Shown: positions 44,119 to 53,729 of the stretch, piece by piece
Numbering within the stretch: position 1 is the stretch's first letter
Layout of the letters: each line of letters begins with the position of its first letter
DNA from: Syntrophobotulus glycolicus DSM 8271
Lineage (GTDB): Bacteria; Bacillota; Desulfitobacteriia; Desulfitobacteriales; Syntrophobotulaceae
Length of the DNA: 64,000 nt
Assembly (NCBI RefSeq): GCF_000190635.1
Contig: NC_015172.1
Location: 62,001 to 126,000, forward strand
Direction of reading: 5' to 3'
Position numbers and translations under genes: made by a program
Notes under the pieces: generated by a model
What the model saw: the letters and a program-made list of their open reading frames with translations, nothing else
The model's database searches: none
What the model was told of the DNA's origin: nothing

Positions 44119-44559
44119 ATGAAAAAAAGAATCGTTACTATGGTACTTGCCCTATTATTAGCATTGGCTGCATGTGTTCCTGCTTTTGCGAATAGTCAGA
44201 TTCCGGTTAATGACGTTAATGTCAATGGGCAGCAGCAGATTAACTATGTATACCTTTCTTCCATTGGGTCGGGTCTTTCTATAAAAAATGGATATGCAAC
44301 TTGTTCAGGTTACTTGAATTTATTGGAAAATTATAATTCTTCCATAACCATTAGACTCCAGCGCTCGACAATTAGCAGTGGTTGGGCTGACGTAAAGTCA
44401 TGGTCGAGCTCTTTTTCGGGCGTTGGTTCACATAGCCTTGAAAAGGGTTATTATGTAAGCTCCGGTTATACTTATCGCGTAATGACTATAGCACAAGTTA
44501 AAAGCGGTTCTACAGTTTTAGAAACTGCTACATGCTATTCGCCGAAAAAAGAGTATTAG
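44119..44559 (+). CDS. Small secreted protein (DUF6147-like)
   Basis: 146 residues with a signal peptide (MKKRIVTMVLALLLALAAC ... AFA) and a mature beta-rich part containing two Cys (ATCSGYLNL and ETATCYS), SWSSSFSGVGSHSLEKGYYV and SSGYTYRVMTIAQVKSG. It resembles small secreted proteins I recall as DUF6147; the role is unknown. GGGAGG precedes the ATG, and the ECF-type promoter is 25 bases upstream. It may be a secreted peptide or antimicrobial handled by the transporter genes downstream, but that is inference. Confidence 0.65.
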   Translation: MKKRIVTMVLALLLALAACVPAFANSQIPVNDVNVNGQQQINYVYLSSIGSGLSIKNGYATCSGYLNLLENYNSSITIRLQRSTISSGWADVKSWSSSFSGVGSHSLEKGYYVSSGYTYRVMTIAQVKSGSTVLETATCYSPKKEY

Positions 44560-44565
44560 AATCTA

Positions 44566-44604
44566 GGTGTTGCAAATTTTAGTTAAAAATTGTCTTTATA
44601 TATG
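44566..44604 (+). promoter_or_regulatory. ECF-type promoter, copy 2
   Basis: GGTGTTGCAAA, 14 nt, TGTCTTTATATATG: the same motif and spacing as at 44056, before the gene at 44643. Outside these blocks the two leaders differ, which argues for function rather than simple duplication. Confidence 0.6.
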
Positions 44605-44642
44605 GGTGGATATGCCAGATATTTGTAAGGAGGTTTTTAAAT

Positions 44643-45047
44643 ATGTTGAAAAAAGTGTCTTCTAAGTTTTTGTTGGTTGGGACCTTAGGTCTTACCATGA
44701 TAGCACCAACGGTAGCATTTGCAGATTATCAAGGGTACCAGGCATATGCTTTATACAGTTTTCAGCGTGACAATTATACAAACACACATGATAAGGAAAC
44801 TAATGAGGATTATATTAAAAACCATGTGATAACTTTAACTGACACCGACAAGGCGATTTTTTGGGCAGCTAAGCCTGATAACACAAAAATTTCAAATAAC
44901 TATACTCAAAATCAAGGAAATACAACTAACATTAATTTCAAAAGCGGTTTTAATCTTAGCCAAAACGATCAAGTGAAAATGGGCCTAAAGAATGCCCATT
45001 TAAAAACATCTAACGCCTTTGTCACTGGAGAAGTTGATTTCAAGTAA
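44643..45047 (+). CDS. Small secreted protein (possibly DUF2712-like)
   Basis: 134 residues: signal peptide (FLLVGTLGLTMIAPTVAFA) then a soluble Asn/Thr/Lys-rich mature part (YQGYQAYALYSFQRDNYTNT; NYTQNQGNTTNINFKSGF). No Cys. GGAGG precedes the ATG. Its similarity to DUF2712 proteins of bacilli is tentative. It shares promoter type with the preceding gene and leads into the ABC genes. Confidence 0.6.
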   Translation: MLKKVSSKFLLVGTLGLTMIAPTVAFADYQGYQAYALYSFQRDNYTNTHDKETNEDYIKNHVITLTDTDKAIFWAAKPDNTKISNNYTQNQGNTTNINFKSGFNLSQNDQVKMGLKNAHLKTSNAFVTGEVDFK

Positions 45048-45154
45048 GCTGTTCTAAAAGACTGTGACGGAGCATATCCACCCTTTTTTATATTAGCTGA
45101 AAGGGAGAGCGTGATAGAAGAATTAATTACTCAGATAGAATTATGAGGTAAGAG

Positions 45155-45985
45155 ATGAAAAATATATTGCGATTGGAATTTAAAAATTGTATGCACCGCA
45201 AAGAATCTAAAATTATCTTTATGGTCTTGCTTTTTTTATCCATAGGAAGCTATGGCATTGATTGTTATAAATTCTTCGGACAAGAGTTAAGTTTCATTAG
45301 GTCTTCTTATGAGGTCAGTATCATACAAAGTGTACAATCCTATTTTTTATTAACAACCGAGATACTTTTACTGCCTTTGATGGCCATGATGATTTATTCT
45401 GATTCTTATTATACAGAATGCAAAATGGGAGTTTACAAAAGCATCGTAACAAGGGTAGACAAGAAGAAATACATCATTGCGAAGGGTGTTGCTATTTTTA
45501 CAGCAACCTTTGTCGTGTTCTTTATCCCTTTAATTGTTAATCAATTGTTATGTTTTATAGCTTTTCCTATTGAGGGGTTCGATAACAATCAATCCCTTCC
45601 CCCCTACGACATAGGATTTCAAAATTTCCATATGGAAAACCGTTTTGATTTTCTTAGAGTACAAGCTCCTCTCCTCTATAATTTGCTGCATATGGTGATT
45701 ATCAGTTTATTTGCTTCCTTATTTGCCTTACTGGGATATGCCTTATATTTTATTTATAAAAAAGGCAGGTTGTCGGTGATGGCCGGAATATTTATTGTCT
45801 ACCTTGTATTGGAAGTTGCCTTAAGCTTTACCGGGGGTGGAAAGAATAGTATCATCAGACTGTTAATTGCCGGAGGGACAGGCTCCGTTGCCATGTTGAT
45901 CTTATGGATTGTTTCCTTATTGATTTTGAGCATAGCTGTCATTATACATAAATCGTTTGCGGACGAGCCTGAAATACAGTCCTGA
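45155..45985 (+). CDS. ABC-2-like membrane permease subunit
   Basis: 276 residues with about six membrane segments (IIFMVLLFLSIGSYGI; VAIFTATFVVFFIPLIV; LLHMVIISLFASLFALLGYA; SVAMLILWIVSLLILSIAVI) and a cytoplasmic loop (YTECKMGVYKSIVTRVDKKK) like those that contact an ATPase in ABC-2 exporters. The first of three membrane proteins before the ATPase gene at 47594. Confidence 0.65.
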   Translation: MKNILRLEFKNCMHRKESKIIFMVLLFLSIGSYGIDCYKFFGQELSFIRSSYEVSIIQSVQSYFLLTTEILLLPLMAMMIYSDSYYTECKMGVYKSIVTRVDKKKYIIAKGVAIFTATFVVFFIPLIVNQLLCFIAFPIEGFDNNQSLPPYDIGFQNFHMENRFDFLRVQAPLLYNLLHMVIISLFASLFALLGYALYFIYKKGRLSVMAGIFIVYLVLEVALSFTGGGKNSIIRLLIAGGTGSVAMLILWIVSLLILSIAVIIHKSFADEPEIQS

Positions 45986-46031
45986 CATTATTGTGCTATA
46001 AGCTTGGAGAAAGGGGCTATATCAAAATCAT

Positions 46032-46769
46032 ATGAAATCAATCCACAAGATACTGTGTAAAAGTCTCTTTTCTTCACGTAGGCTTTACCTGCTCCTGCTT
46101 CCTCTTGTGGGAATAGGTGCATGGTATTCTTATGAATACAGCAAGGTAGCTAATCAAGCCCAAGACGGAGGTCAGCTTTCTTTTGCAATCTATCATAGCA
46201 TTTTTCAAAGCATCATCGTATTGTGTATAATCATACCATCCTTTTTGGTCATAATAGAGTTCATTAATGTGAATTTGGATAAATGTGAAGTGCTATTAAA
46301 GTATAAAAATATAAGGAAATGGTGGGCGGACAAAAATTGGGGAATATGTCTTTTCTCCCTGATCTACATTGTTATAATCAATGCCATTGTTATCGCAGTG
46401 ATTATATTTAGCGGTCATGGCTCCCAATTGAATGTAAACTTTTTGAGATATATGTTTTTAGGCGGCTTGTTTCAGTTCTTGGGATTTTTGATCTTGGGGA
46501 ATATCTACAGCATCGCTTTACTGCAAATCCAGCACCCGTCTGCCGGTTTTTTTATCGCTTATGCAGTGATCGTTCTGCTGGACATTATCAGGGACGTTTC
46601 AGAATCTTTGCTGACATTTGATTTTGTCACTTTGGAAGAGTATATGTTTCTTATGTCAAATAAGGTGAATCTCTGGCATGGACTGTGGCTTCTGCTCATT
46701 TTTATGCTGCTGTATCAATTAGGATTATCCATCAGTCGGGGTAAAGACATTTATTGGGGGGAGCGATAA
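46032..46769 (+). CDS. Polytopic membrane protein of the ABC cluster
   Basis: 245 residues, about six membrane helices (LYLLLLPLVGIGAWYSY; SIIVLCIIIPSFLVIIEFI; FSLIYIVIINAIVIAVIIF; LWLLLIFMLLYQLGLSI). No recognised motif. It overlaps the next gene by 16 nt, so the two are coupled. It probably forms part of the same exporter or immunity complex. Confidence 0.6.
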   Translation: MKSIHKILCKSLFSSRRLYLLLLPLVGIGAWYSYEYSKVANQAQDGGQLSFAIYHSIFQSIIVLCIIIPSFLVIIEFINVNLDKCEVLLKYKNIRKWWADKNWGICLFSLIYIVIINAIVIAVIIFSGHGSQLNVNFLRYMFLGGLFQFLGFLILGNIYSIALLQIQHPSAGFFIAYAVIVLLDIIRDVSESLLTFDFVTLEEYMFLMSNKVNLWHGLWLLLIFMLLYQLGLSISRGKDIYWGER

Positions 46770-47566
46770 TGCCGTTAAACATATGGTCTTTTATAAGAAA
46801 AGCTCTGCTGGGGGTGCCTTTGGCAGTTTTTTTTGGTATATATTATACAAATCTGATGGAAGTCTATGGGAATAAAACATTGGAGGAACTATTACTATTA
46901 TCTTATGCTTCTTTGGAACTGGAGAGTATGATATACATAGTTCCGGTCATCTTTTGGATTTTACCTCAGCTTCATTTGACCTATCTTTTAAAAGATTATA
47001 TTCCCGATAACCTTGAGAACAGCGCGGTGTATGTGTTTACAAGAACAAAAAAGAAAGGGAGATGGCTGTTGACAAAAATATGGCATCTGTTTTTCTATGT
47101 CGTAATCTATTATTTTATACAGTTTATCTCTGTTGCCGTCATAGGAATGCTTGAAGGACTTTCCTTCAGTCACGGCCATATCGGGCTGTTCCTTGTTTTG
47201 ACTGAATTTGCCCTGGTGTGCTTATTAAACTTCTTCTATGTCATTTTCATTAATATTGGAGCTTTGAAAATAAAAGTAATCCATAGTTATTTTTTCACGG
47301 TCTTTATTAACATAATTTTGGTCCTGTTTGCTGGATTCTTGTATGAGTTTGAAATACAAAAAATATTTTTATTAAAATATCTGCCGCCAAGCCAGAGTAT
47401 TCTTGCCTGGCATTCCCTTGAAGGAATAGCAGGCAATTATCCGGATGTATTTCGGTTTACTATCCAGAACTTTTCCATAGGTTTTTCAATGCTCTATCTC
47501 ATTGGCTTCTCAATAATTATAATCTTATACGGCAATTATAGACTGAAGAATATGGATATATTTTAG
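46754..47566 (+). CDS. Polytopic membrane protein of the ABC cluster (DUF2705-like)
   Basis: 270 residues with about six membrane helices and a short cytoplasmic loop FTRTKKKGRWLLTKIWHLFF. The general layout is that of DUF2705-type proteins found beside ABC ATPases in bacilli, a tentative match. It ends 27 bases before the ATPase gene. Confidence 0.6.
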   Translation: MGGAIMPLNIWSFIRKALLGVPLAVFFGIYYTNLMEVYGNKTLEELLLLSYASLELESMIYIVPVIFWILPQLHLTYLLKDYIPDNLENSAVYVFTRTKKKGRWLLTKIWHLFFYVVIYYFIQFISVAVIGMLEGLSFSHGHIGLFLVLTEFALVCLLNFFYVIFINIGALKIKVIHSYFFTVFINIILVLFAGFLYEFEIQKIFLLKYLPPSQSILAWHSLEGIAGNYPDVFRFTIQNFSIGFSMLYLIGFSIIIILYGNYRLKNMDIF

Positions 47567-47593
47567 AAAAGTAAAAAAGGAGGGCCATTCTCC

Positions 47594-48235
47594 ATGAAGT
47601 TTATTGAAATAATTGATTTAAACAAAATCGTTAAAGGGAATGAAATATTAAAAAATATCAATCTTTCCTTGGAGAAAGGAAAAATATATGGTTTTTGCGG
47701 AAGAAACGGCTCCGGAAAAACCATGCTTTTCAGAGCTATCTGTGGCTTAATTAAGCCAACATCCGGTGAGGTCAGGATGAATAACAAAGTCTTACACAAA
47801 GACATATCATTTCCTGAAAGTGTGGGAGCCATCATTGAATCCCCCGGCTTTTGGAACGATTATACCGGCTATACTAATTTAAAAACACTGGCGGCAATCA
47901 AGAACATTATCTCAGATACGGATATCAAGAATTCACTGAAAAAGGTAGGATTGAATCCAGAAGATAGGCGGACATATAAAAAATATTCTTTAGGAATGAA
48001 ACAGAGATTAGGCATCGCTCAGGCCATTATGGAAAAACCGGATTTGATCATTTTAGATGAGCCTACAAATGCCCTGGACAAAGAAGGTGTTTTGATGGTC
48101 AGAAACCTTTTGCTGGAGGAAAAGGCCCGGGGAGCAACGATCCTAATAGCAAGCCACAATCCGCAGGATATAGAAATTTTAGCTGATCACATTTATGAAA
48201 TGCGTGATGGAGAATTGTTCTCTGATCATATTTAG
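47594..48235 (+). CDS. ABC transporter ATP-binding protein
   Basis: 213 residues with Walker A GRNGSGKTMLF (~37), Q-loop, signature YSLGMKQRLGIAQ (~133), Walker B LIILDEPTNALD (~155) and H-loop IASHNPQ. It resembles BcrA/lantibiotic-immunity-type ATPases. With the membrane genes upstream it should form an exporter or self-protection pump for a peptide. GGAGGG precedes the ATG. Confidence 0.93.
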   Translation: MKFIEIIDLNKIVKGNEILKNINLSLEKGKIYGFCGRNGSGKTMLFRAICGLIKPTSGEVRMNNKVLHKDISFPESVGAIIESPGFWNDYTGYTNLKTLAAIKNIISDTDIKNSLKKVGLNPEDRRTYKKYSLGMKQRLGIAQAIMEKPDLIILDEPTNALDKEGVLMVRNLLLEEKARGATILIASHNPQDIEILADHIYEMRDGELFSDHI

Positions 48236-48254
48236 GATAGAAAGCAGGGGTTTT

Positions 48255-48944
48255 ATGAAACACAAAAATAGGATTTTGATGCTGACCATAATTGTCACTC
48301 TGCTTGTCTGTGCGGCAGGAGGGATATTGACGAGGAGCTCCTATGTGAATAATGTCGATGTACAAGGGATTCCTGATAAAGTAAGCGGGTATGAGATTGC
48401 GTTGGAAGAAGAGAGCTGGCTGTCCAAAATATATTTTGATCATCACATCCAAAGCTTTTCCGAATTGAAAGATAAATCGGACATTATTGTCAAAGTGAAA
48501 CCCACGGAAGAGAGAAAAGTACTCAATCAGTCGCTTTTTTCCCAAGTGCAAATTTTAGAGATATATAAAGGCAGCGATCTGAAAACAGATGAAAATATCT
48601 ATATTTATGAGCCAGCCTCTTTAGGAAATGATCAAATTTATATGCCGGATGGATATATTATGCAGCTTGATGATCAGGAGTATATTTTCTTTTTAAAAAG
48701 ACTTAAGGCTCCTGAGGGGTATCAATACAAAGGCAAGGAAAAAATCAGCTATATGCCTGTTTCAACTACCTTTGGAAAGTATTCGGTGAAAGAAACAAAT
48801 ACATCGGTAATACCTAGCGAGGAAATAAAGAAAGGCCTTCATTTTAGTGAAATAAAGCATATGGATATCATTACGACAAATGCCCAGACCCTGGAAAGGT
48901 ATCTTAAAATTAAAAGTAATGTGGGAAAAATGGTTCAGGAGTGA
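48255..48944 (+). CDS. Membrane-anchored extracellular protein of the ABC cluster
   Basis: 229 residues: one N-terminal membrane segment (RILMLTIIVTLLVCAAGGIL) and a soluble part with VQILEIYKGSDLKTDENIYI and YIMQLDDQEYIFFLKRL, a pattern seen in small lipoprotein-like surface proteins of unknown role. I start at the ATG at 48255 (AGCAGGGG upstream), giving a 19-base gap from the ATPase gene. It is the last gene of the cluster. Confidence 0.6.
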   Translation: MKHKNRILMLTIIVTLLVCAAGGILTRSSYVNNVDVQGIPDKVSGYEIALEEESWLSKIYFDHHIQSFSELKDKSDIIVKVKPTEERKVLNQSLFSQVQILEIYKGSDLKTDENIYIYEPASLGNDQIYMPDGYIMQLDDQEYIFFLKRLKAPEGYQYKGKEKISYMPVSTTFGKYSVKETNTSVIPSEEIKKGLHFSEIKHMDIITTNAQTLERYLKIKSNVGKMVQE

Positions 48945-49193
48945 CAACGGGAGGATTCTTCAATGAAGGTCATTGCAAAATAATTTACAACGAATTAGGG
49001 ATTGCTTATCCTTTATTTTTTGTGTTATGGTGGGGATAAGAGAAGAATAGCAATATTTACCTGCGGCCAGGATCAACGAATCGTTCATACGATGGCTGTC
49101 TTTAAAAGGTTTTCACCTATAGCAATTATTCTACTACAGAAGATTACGGTTTATTGTTAACAAGTAAATGCGAAGGAGAGGAAATAAAACCTA

Positions 49194-50080
49194 TGGATCA
49201 TTATATACTAAGCTGCTGTTCCACCGCTGATTTAACGGAAGAGCATTTTAGGCAAAGAGATATTCACTATGTTTGTTTCCACTTTTCGCTGAATGATAAG
49301 CAATATGATGATGATCTCGGCAAGTCGATACCTTATGACATATTTTATAAGGCAATGGCTAACGGTGCGGAAACCAAAACATCTCAGGTCAATGTTGATG
49401 AATTTATGGACTATTTTACGCCTTTTCTGGAAAAGGGGATGGACATCCTTCATATATGCCTTTCTTCCGGCCTTTCCGGTGTCTATAACTCCGCGAATAT
49501 CGCTAAAAATGATCTGCTGAAAAAATATCCGGACAGAAAGATTTACATCGTTGATTCCCTGGGGGCATCTTCCGGCTATGGACTGTTTATGGATGAACTG
49601 GCCGATCTACGGGATGACAACATGGAGATCAGGCAATTGTACGATTGGGCAAATGAGCACAGGTTGGAATTGCATCACTGGTTCTTTTCCACCGACTTGT
49701 CTTTTTATGTAAAAGGCGGACGTATTTCCAAAGCTGCCGGGTGGTTTGGAACCGTTCTGAATCTTTGTCCGCTTTTGAACATGGATCATAGGGGGCGGCT
49801 TATTCCGCGTTTCAAGATAAGAGGGAAGAAAAGAGTGATTGCAGAAATCGTCAATCAAATGGAGCAACATGTGCGGCTTGGTCTTGATTATGATGGGAAA
49901 TGCTATATTTCCAATGCCGGCTGTCATGATGATGCAAAGGCTGTCGCAAAGCTGGTGGAAAGCCGCTTTGCCAAATTAAATGGGCGGGTGGAAATTAATA
50001 GCGTGGGTACCACAATCGGCAGTCATACCGGGCCGGGTACTATCGCATTGTTTTTCTGGGGTGATCAAAGAAATGACTAA
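49194..50080 (+). CDS. DegV-family fatty-acid-binding protein
   Basis: 295 residues. DegV features: CCSTADLTEEHF at the N-terminus, TSQVNVDEFMDYF, HICLSSGLSGVYNSA (the lipid-carboxylate binding loop) and STDLSFYVKGGRISKAAGW, then SHTGPGTIALFFWG at the end. Members such as FakB carry a fatty acid to the FakA kinase. GGAGAGG fits the ATG at 49194. No fakA is adjacent. Confidence 0.9.
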
Positions 50081-50209
50081 AATAAAAATCATACCGGCAG
50101 CTCAGAACAAAGCTTTCCTAGATTAAAATAATTACAAAAACGCGGGCATGGAGATGATAATGAAAATCGCTGAAGACAAAGTATAGATTTTTCGAGTGTG
50201 AGGAGAAAA

Positions 50210-50641
50210 ATGATGATCAGGGAAATGATACCGGATGACATAATTGGTCTTGCACAACTATATAAACAATTTTGGGGCGAAGACTCTTGCATTGAAACAA
50301 TGGATAAGCAATTCCGCAAACTTCAAAAAACGAATTCACATATATTATTAAGCGCTATTGAAAATAACACGTTAATTGGTTCTGCTATGGGAGTAATTTG
50401 TGAGGAACTCTATGGTGATTGCAGGCCTTTTTTAGTCCTTGAAAACATGATTGTGGATAGAAACTGCAGGAACAAAGGTGTGGGGAAAGCATTGATCTCT
50501 AAACTTGAAGAAATTGCTGCCAATAAGAATTGTACGCAAATAATACTCGTGACGGAAAGCAATAGGGCTGATGCGTGCAAATTTTATGAATCGGCAGGAT
50601 ATAGCCCTTATGCGCACAAGGGGTTCAAAAAGAAGCTTTAA
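50210..50641 (+). CDS. GNAT-family acetyltransferase
   Basis: 143 residues. GNAT motif A is clear (LVLENMIVDRNCRNKGVGKALISKLEE, of which RNKGVGKAL binds acetyl-CoA), as is motif B (CKFYESAGYSP). The substrate is unknown. GAGGAG lies just upstream of two adjacent ATGs (50210, 50213). It stands alone, with a probable terminator at 50685. Confidence 0.85.
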   Translation: MMIREMIPDDIIGLAQLYKQFWGEDSCIETMDKQFRKLQKTNSHILLSAIENNTLIGSAMGVICEELYGDCRPFLVLENMIVDRNCRNKGVGKALISKLEEIAANKNCTQIILVTESNRADACKFYESAGYSPYAHKGFKKKL

Positions 50642-50684
50642 ATAATTATTTGATGTCATACAATATTTCTGTGCCATTAATGTA

Positions 50685-50724
50685 GCGGGCTATGGGCGTT
50701 CAGTTCAAAGCTCGCGTGTTTTTT
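50685..50724 (+). terminator. Probable terminator of the GNAT gene
   Basis: GCGGGCT, a long loop, AGCTCGC, GTG, then TTTTTT. The stem is 7 bp with a wobble and the loop is large, so it is a moderate candidate. Confidence 0.45.
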
Positions 50725-50913
50725 ATTTAATGCATAATTTTATTATATTTTTTTATTTTTTCCGGAATTCTCCTATAAGGGATTGACGGAACATAAAACT
50801 AAATGTACCATTTTTTTTAGAGCATCACAATAACTATGGATTTAGTATACTTTGATTCAGGGAGTCATATTAAGAGAAGAGAAAATATCAACGAATTGAG
50901 GAGATGATATATT

Positions 50914-51384
50914 TTGGATAGGAACCGTAAGCTATGGCTGAAATATGCGGGTTATCTTGCAATAATAATTTTATTTGTTTTTATACACATTGATATTGTA
51001 AGTAGAATATCAGATCCTTCCAAAGAATATGATACTGCCAACATGAATTTTCGAATTATGGTGATTATTTTCTTAAATGTCCTATTTGGCGCTATTATCG
51101 GTTTGGAAACTTTTATCAGTGAATTAAATAAACGGGGGGCTTGGAAATGCAATATTCCTAAACTCGTTCTTCTGGGAGCTCCACTTTTATATGTTTGTAT
51201 AGGGTATGCTTTATTCTACACGTTTAATCATTCCGCAGTGTTTTTTACAGGCCCTCTTAGTCTGTTATCACTTACAGTGCCGAATTATAATTTTTCTTCA
51301 ATGTTGCAATTCCTTCAAATATTTCTCGGTTACACCATAATAACAAGCTTTCATAAAGCGGATAAAGAGGCAACAGAAGAATAA
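50914..51384 (+). CDS. Four-helix membrane protein of unknown function
   Basis: 156 residues with four membrane segments (YLAIIILFVFIHIDIV; IMVIIFLNVLFGAIIGLETFI; LLGAPLLYVCIGYALFYTF; FLQIFLGYTIITSF). It starts at TTG, with GAGGAG 8 nt upstream. Convergent with feoB, whose stop lies 36 bases away. No family recognised. Confidence 0.65.
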   Translation: MDRNRKLWLKYAGYLAIIILFVFIHIDIVSRISDPSKEYDTANMNFRIMVIIFLNVLFGAIIGLETFISELNKRGAWKCNIPKLVLLGAPLLYVCIGYALFYTFNHSAVFFTGPLSLLSLTVPNYNFSSMLQFLQIFLGYTIITSFHKADKEATEE

Positions 51385-51420
51385 GATTAAGATGAAATTG
51401 GCATGTCTTGGGAATCATAA

Positions 51421-53460
51421 TCAGTTCAGTCCGCATAACCGGCCGACCTGAAAAATCATCAAGGCAATGATCCAGGCAGCTGTTGTTTGATAGGCGACCG
51501 CGAACAGCGTCCATTTCCAGGAATTCATTTCCCTTTTGATTGTTGCAAAAGCGGCCATGCAAGGAAGGTAGAGAACAGTAAAGGCCATAAAAGCATAAGC
51601 TTTCAGCGGGGTGAAAGTCGTTTGCAGCGAGACGATCAAGGCTGCGGAATCTTCTCCGACCTCTCCTAAGCCATGCAGGATACCTAATGTTGCCACAACT
51701 GCTTCCTTGGCGATAAAACCGGTAAGCAAAGCCACCGAGGATTGCCAGTCGTCGAAACCTAACGGCGCAAAAACAGGGGCAATAAGCCCGCCGATCAAGC
51801 CCAGCATACTTTGTGCCGGGTCCTCTACCATTTGCAGGTCAAAGCTGAAAGTTTGGGTCAGCCAAATTAAGACGGTTGCGATAAAGATAATGGTTCCCGC
51901 TTTGATCATGAAACGTTTTCCTCTGTCCCACATGTGAATCAGTATTCCTTTGGGCGTCGGGAAGCGGTAAGGCGGTAATTCCATGACAAAAGGCGCCGGT
52001 TCTCCTTTAAAGATTGTCTGCTTAAAAAGAATTCCGGATAGAATGGCCACCGCAATCCCCAAGAGGTAGATCGAGAAGATCACCAGACCTTGATTTTGGC
52101 TGAAAAACGCTGCCGTAAACAAGGCGTACACCGGCAGTCTCGCTCCGCAAGACATAAAAGGTGTCAAAATAATCGTTAACCTCCGGTCCTTTTCATTTTC
52201 CAGGGTTCTGGCGGCCATCACCGCCGGTACGCTGCAGCCGAATCCGATGATCATTGGAATAAAGGATTTGCCGCTTAACCCTAACTTGCGCAAAAGACGG
52301 TCCATGACAAAGGCCACTCTGGCCATATAGCCGGAATCCTCCAACAGGGAAATAAAGAAAAATAAGATCATAATCTGCGGGACAAAGACCATAAAGCTTC
52401 CCAGACCGGCGATAATTCCGTCCACGACCAGGGATTGCAGCCATGCGGCCACATGAGCTGACTGTAATAAGCCAGAAATAAAGCCGCCAATCGTTTCATT
52501 GATTAAGACATCTATCAGATCAATGGTAGAAGAACCGACCACGCCAAACGTGATTGCAAAGACGATATACATGACCAATAAAAATAAAGGGATCGCCACG
52601 ATCCTGTTAGTGACGACCATATCGATTTTATCGGAGGTTGTCAGCCTGCCTTCGGCGGCCTTAGATACTGCTTTAGCCGTAGTCCTGCCGATATAGCGGT
52701 ACCTGTTGTCGGCAATGACCGTCTCGATGTCGTTATCATATTCTTTCTCAATTTTTTGCTGCCAGGTCAAAGTTTCCGCTTGCAGCTCAGTAGGAATTTG
52801 GAGATCCGCCGCAACTTTTTCATCTCCCTCCAGCAGCCTTAAGGCAGTCCACCTGAGGTTCAGCGGTTTATTTTCCCGGATCCGGCCAAGATGTTCGACG
52901 ATACTCGCTATGGCATTTTCTATGGATTCGTCATAAATTTTCAGCCGGGGTGCGGCCTGCCCCACTGCTGCCGTTTCGGCCAGGGCCACCGCCTGCTGCA
53001 TCAGTTCGTCAATCCCGCGGTTTTTAGTAGCGGAAATGCCGATAAACGGTACTCCGTATTGTTTGCTCAACAAATTCAGATTAAATTTGTCTCCTCTGGC
53101 TTCAGCCTCGTCCATCATGTTGAGGGCAACCAGCAGCGGTGTTCCCAGTTCAATGAGCTGAAGGGTGAGATATAGATTTCGTTCAAGATTTGTTCCGTCC
53201 ACGATATTGATAACCAGATCCGGTTTCTCGTTCAGGATATATTCTCTGGAAATGACTTCCTCCAGGGAGTAAGGGGACAAAGAATAGATTCCCGGCAAAT
53301 CGATAATCCGGATATTCGCATGCTTTCTGACCTTGCCTTCTTTTTTTTCTACCGTGACTCCCGGCCAGTTTCCCGCATACTGAAAACTTCCGGTGAGGGT
53401 ATTAAACAACGTAGTCTTGCCTGCATTGGGATTTCCCGCCAGGGCAAATGTTAAAGACAT
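51421..53460 (-). CDS. feoB: Ferrous iron transporter FeoB
   Basis: 679 residues. A GTPase domain has G1 GNPNAGKTTLFNTLTG (residues 8-23), G2 region TVEKKEGK, G3 DLPGIYSLSP and G4 NMMDEAE. A helical GDI-like region (~150-250) precedes the membrane part with two Gate motifs (FVPQIMILFFFISLLEDSGY MARVAF and PFMSCGARLPVYALF). It imports Fe2+ across the membrane. It is the last gene of a feoA-feoA-feoB run on the minus strand. Confidence 0.96.
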   Translation of the reverse strand: MSLTFALAGNPNAGKTTLFNTLTGSFQYAGNWPGVTVEKKEGKVRKHANIRIIDLPGIYSLSPYSLEEVISREYILNEKPDLVINIVDGTNLERNLYLTLQLIELGTPLLVALNMMDEAEARGDKFNLNLLSKQYGVPFIGISATKNRGIDELMQQAVALAETAAVGQAAPRLKIYDESIENAIASIVEHLGRIRENKPLNLRWTALRLLEGDEKVAADLQIPTELQAETLTWQQKIEKEYDNDIETVIADNRYRYIGRTTAKAVSKAAEGRLTTSDKIDMVVTNRIVAIPLFLLVMYIVFAITFGVVGSSTIDLIDVLINETIGGFISGLLQSAHVAAWLQSLVVDGIIAGLGSFMVFVPQIMILFFFISLLEDSGYMARVAFVMDRLLRKLGLSGKSFIPMIIGFGCSVPAVMAARTLENEKDRRLTIILTPFMSCGARLPVYALFTAAFFSQNQGLVIFSIYLLGIAVAILSGILFKQTIFKGEPAPFVMELPPYRFPTPKGILIHMWDRGKRFMIKAGTIIFIATVLIWLTQTFSFDLQMVEDPAQSMLGLIGGLIAPVFAPLGFDDWQSSVALLTGFIAKEAVVATLGILHGLGEVGEDSAALIVSLQTTFTPLKAYAFMAFTVLYLPCMAAFATIKREMNSWKWTLFAVAYQTTAAWIIALMIFQVGRLCGLN

Positions 53461-53491
53461 TCTTTCTCCTTCTTTTTAAAAAAATATTTTT

Positions 53492-53716
53492 TTAATTGAC
53501 TAATATTTGTTTCGCATCCTCTTTTCTTAAGGTTAATTCATAGCTCCGGATATTGACTTCAATGGGATCACCCAATGGTGCGACTTTTCTGACCAGAATA
53601 TCCGTGCCGGAAGTAATGCCCATGTCCGTCAGCCTTCTTTTTACCGGTCCTTTACCGCTGATTTTAATGATCACCGATCTCTCTCCCGGTTTCAGGTCGT
53701 TCAATGTCCTTGCCAA
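53492..53716 (-). CDS. feoA: FeoA-like SH3 protein (copy nearest feoB)
   Basis: 74 residues of the FeoA fold: LNDLKPGERSVIIKISGKG, then RRLTDMGITSGTDILVRKVA, IEVNIRSYELTLRKEDAKQI. It is a small cytosolic partner thought to regulate FeoB. AAGGAGG precedes the start. Confidence 0.92.
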   Translation of the reverse strand: MARTLNDLKPGERSVIIKISGKGPVKRRLTDMGITSGTDILVRKVAPLGDPIEVNIRSYELTLRKEDAKQILVN

Positions 53717-53729
53717 AATATTTTCCTCC

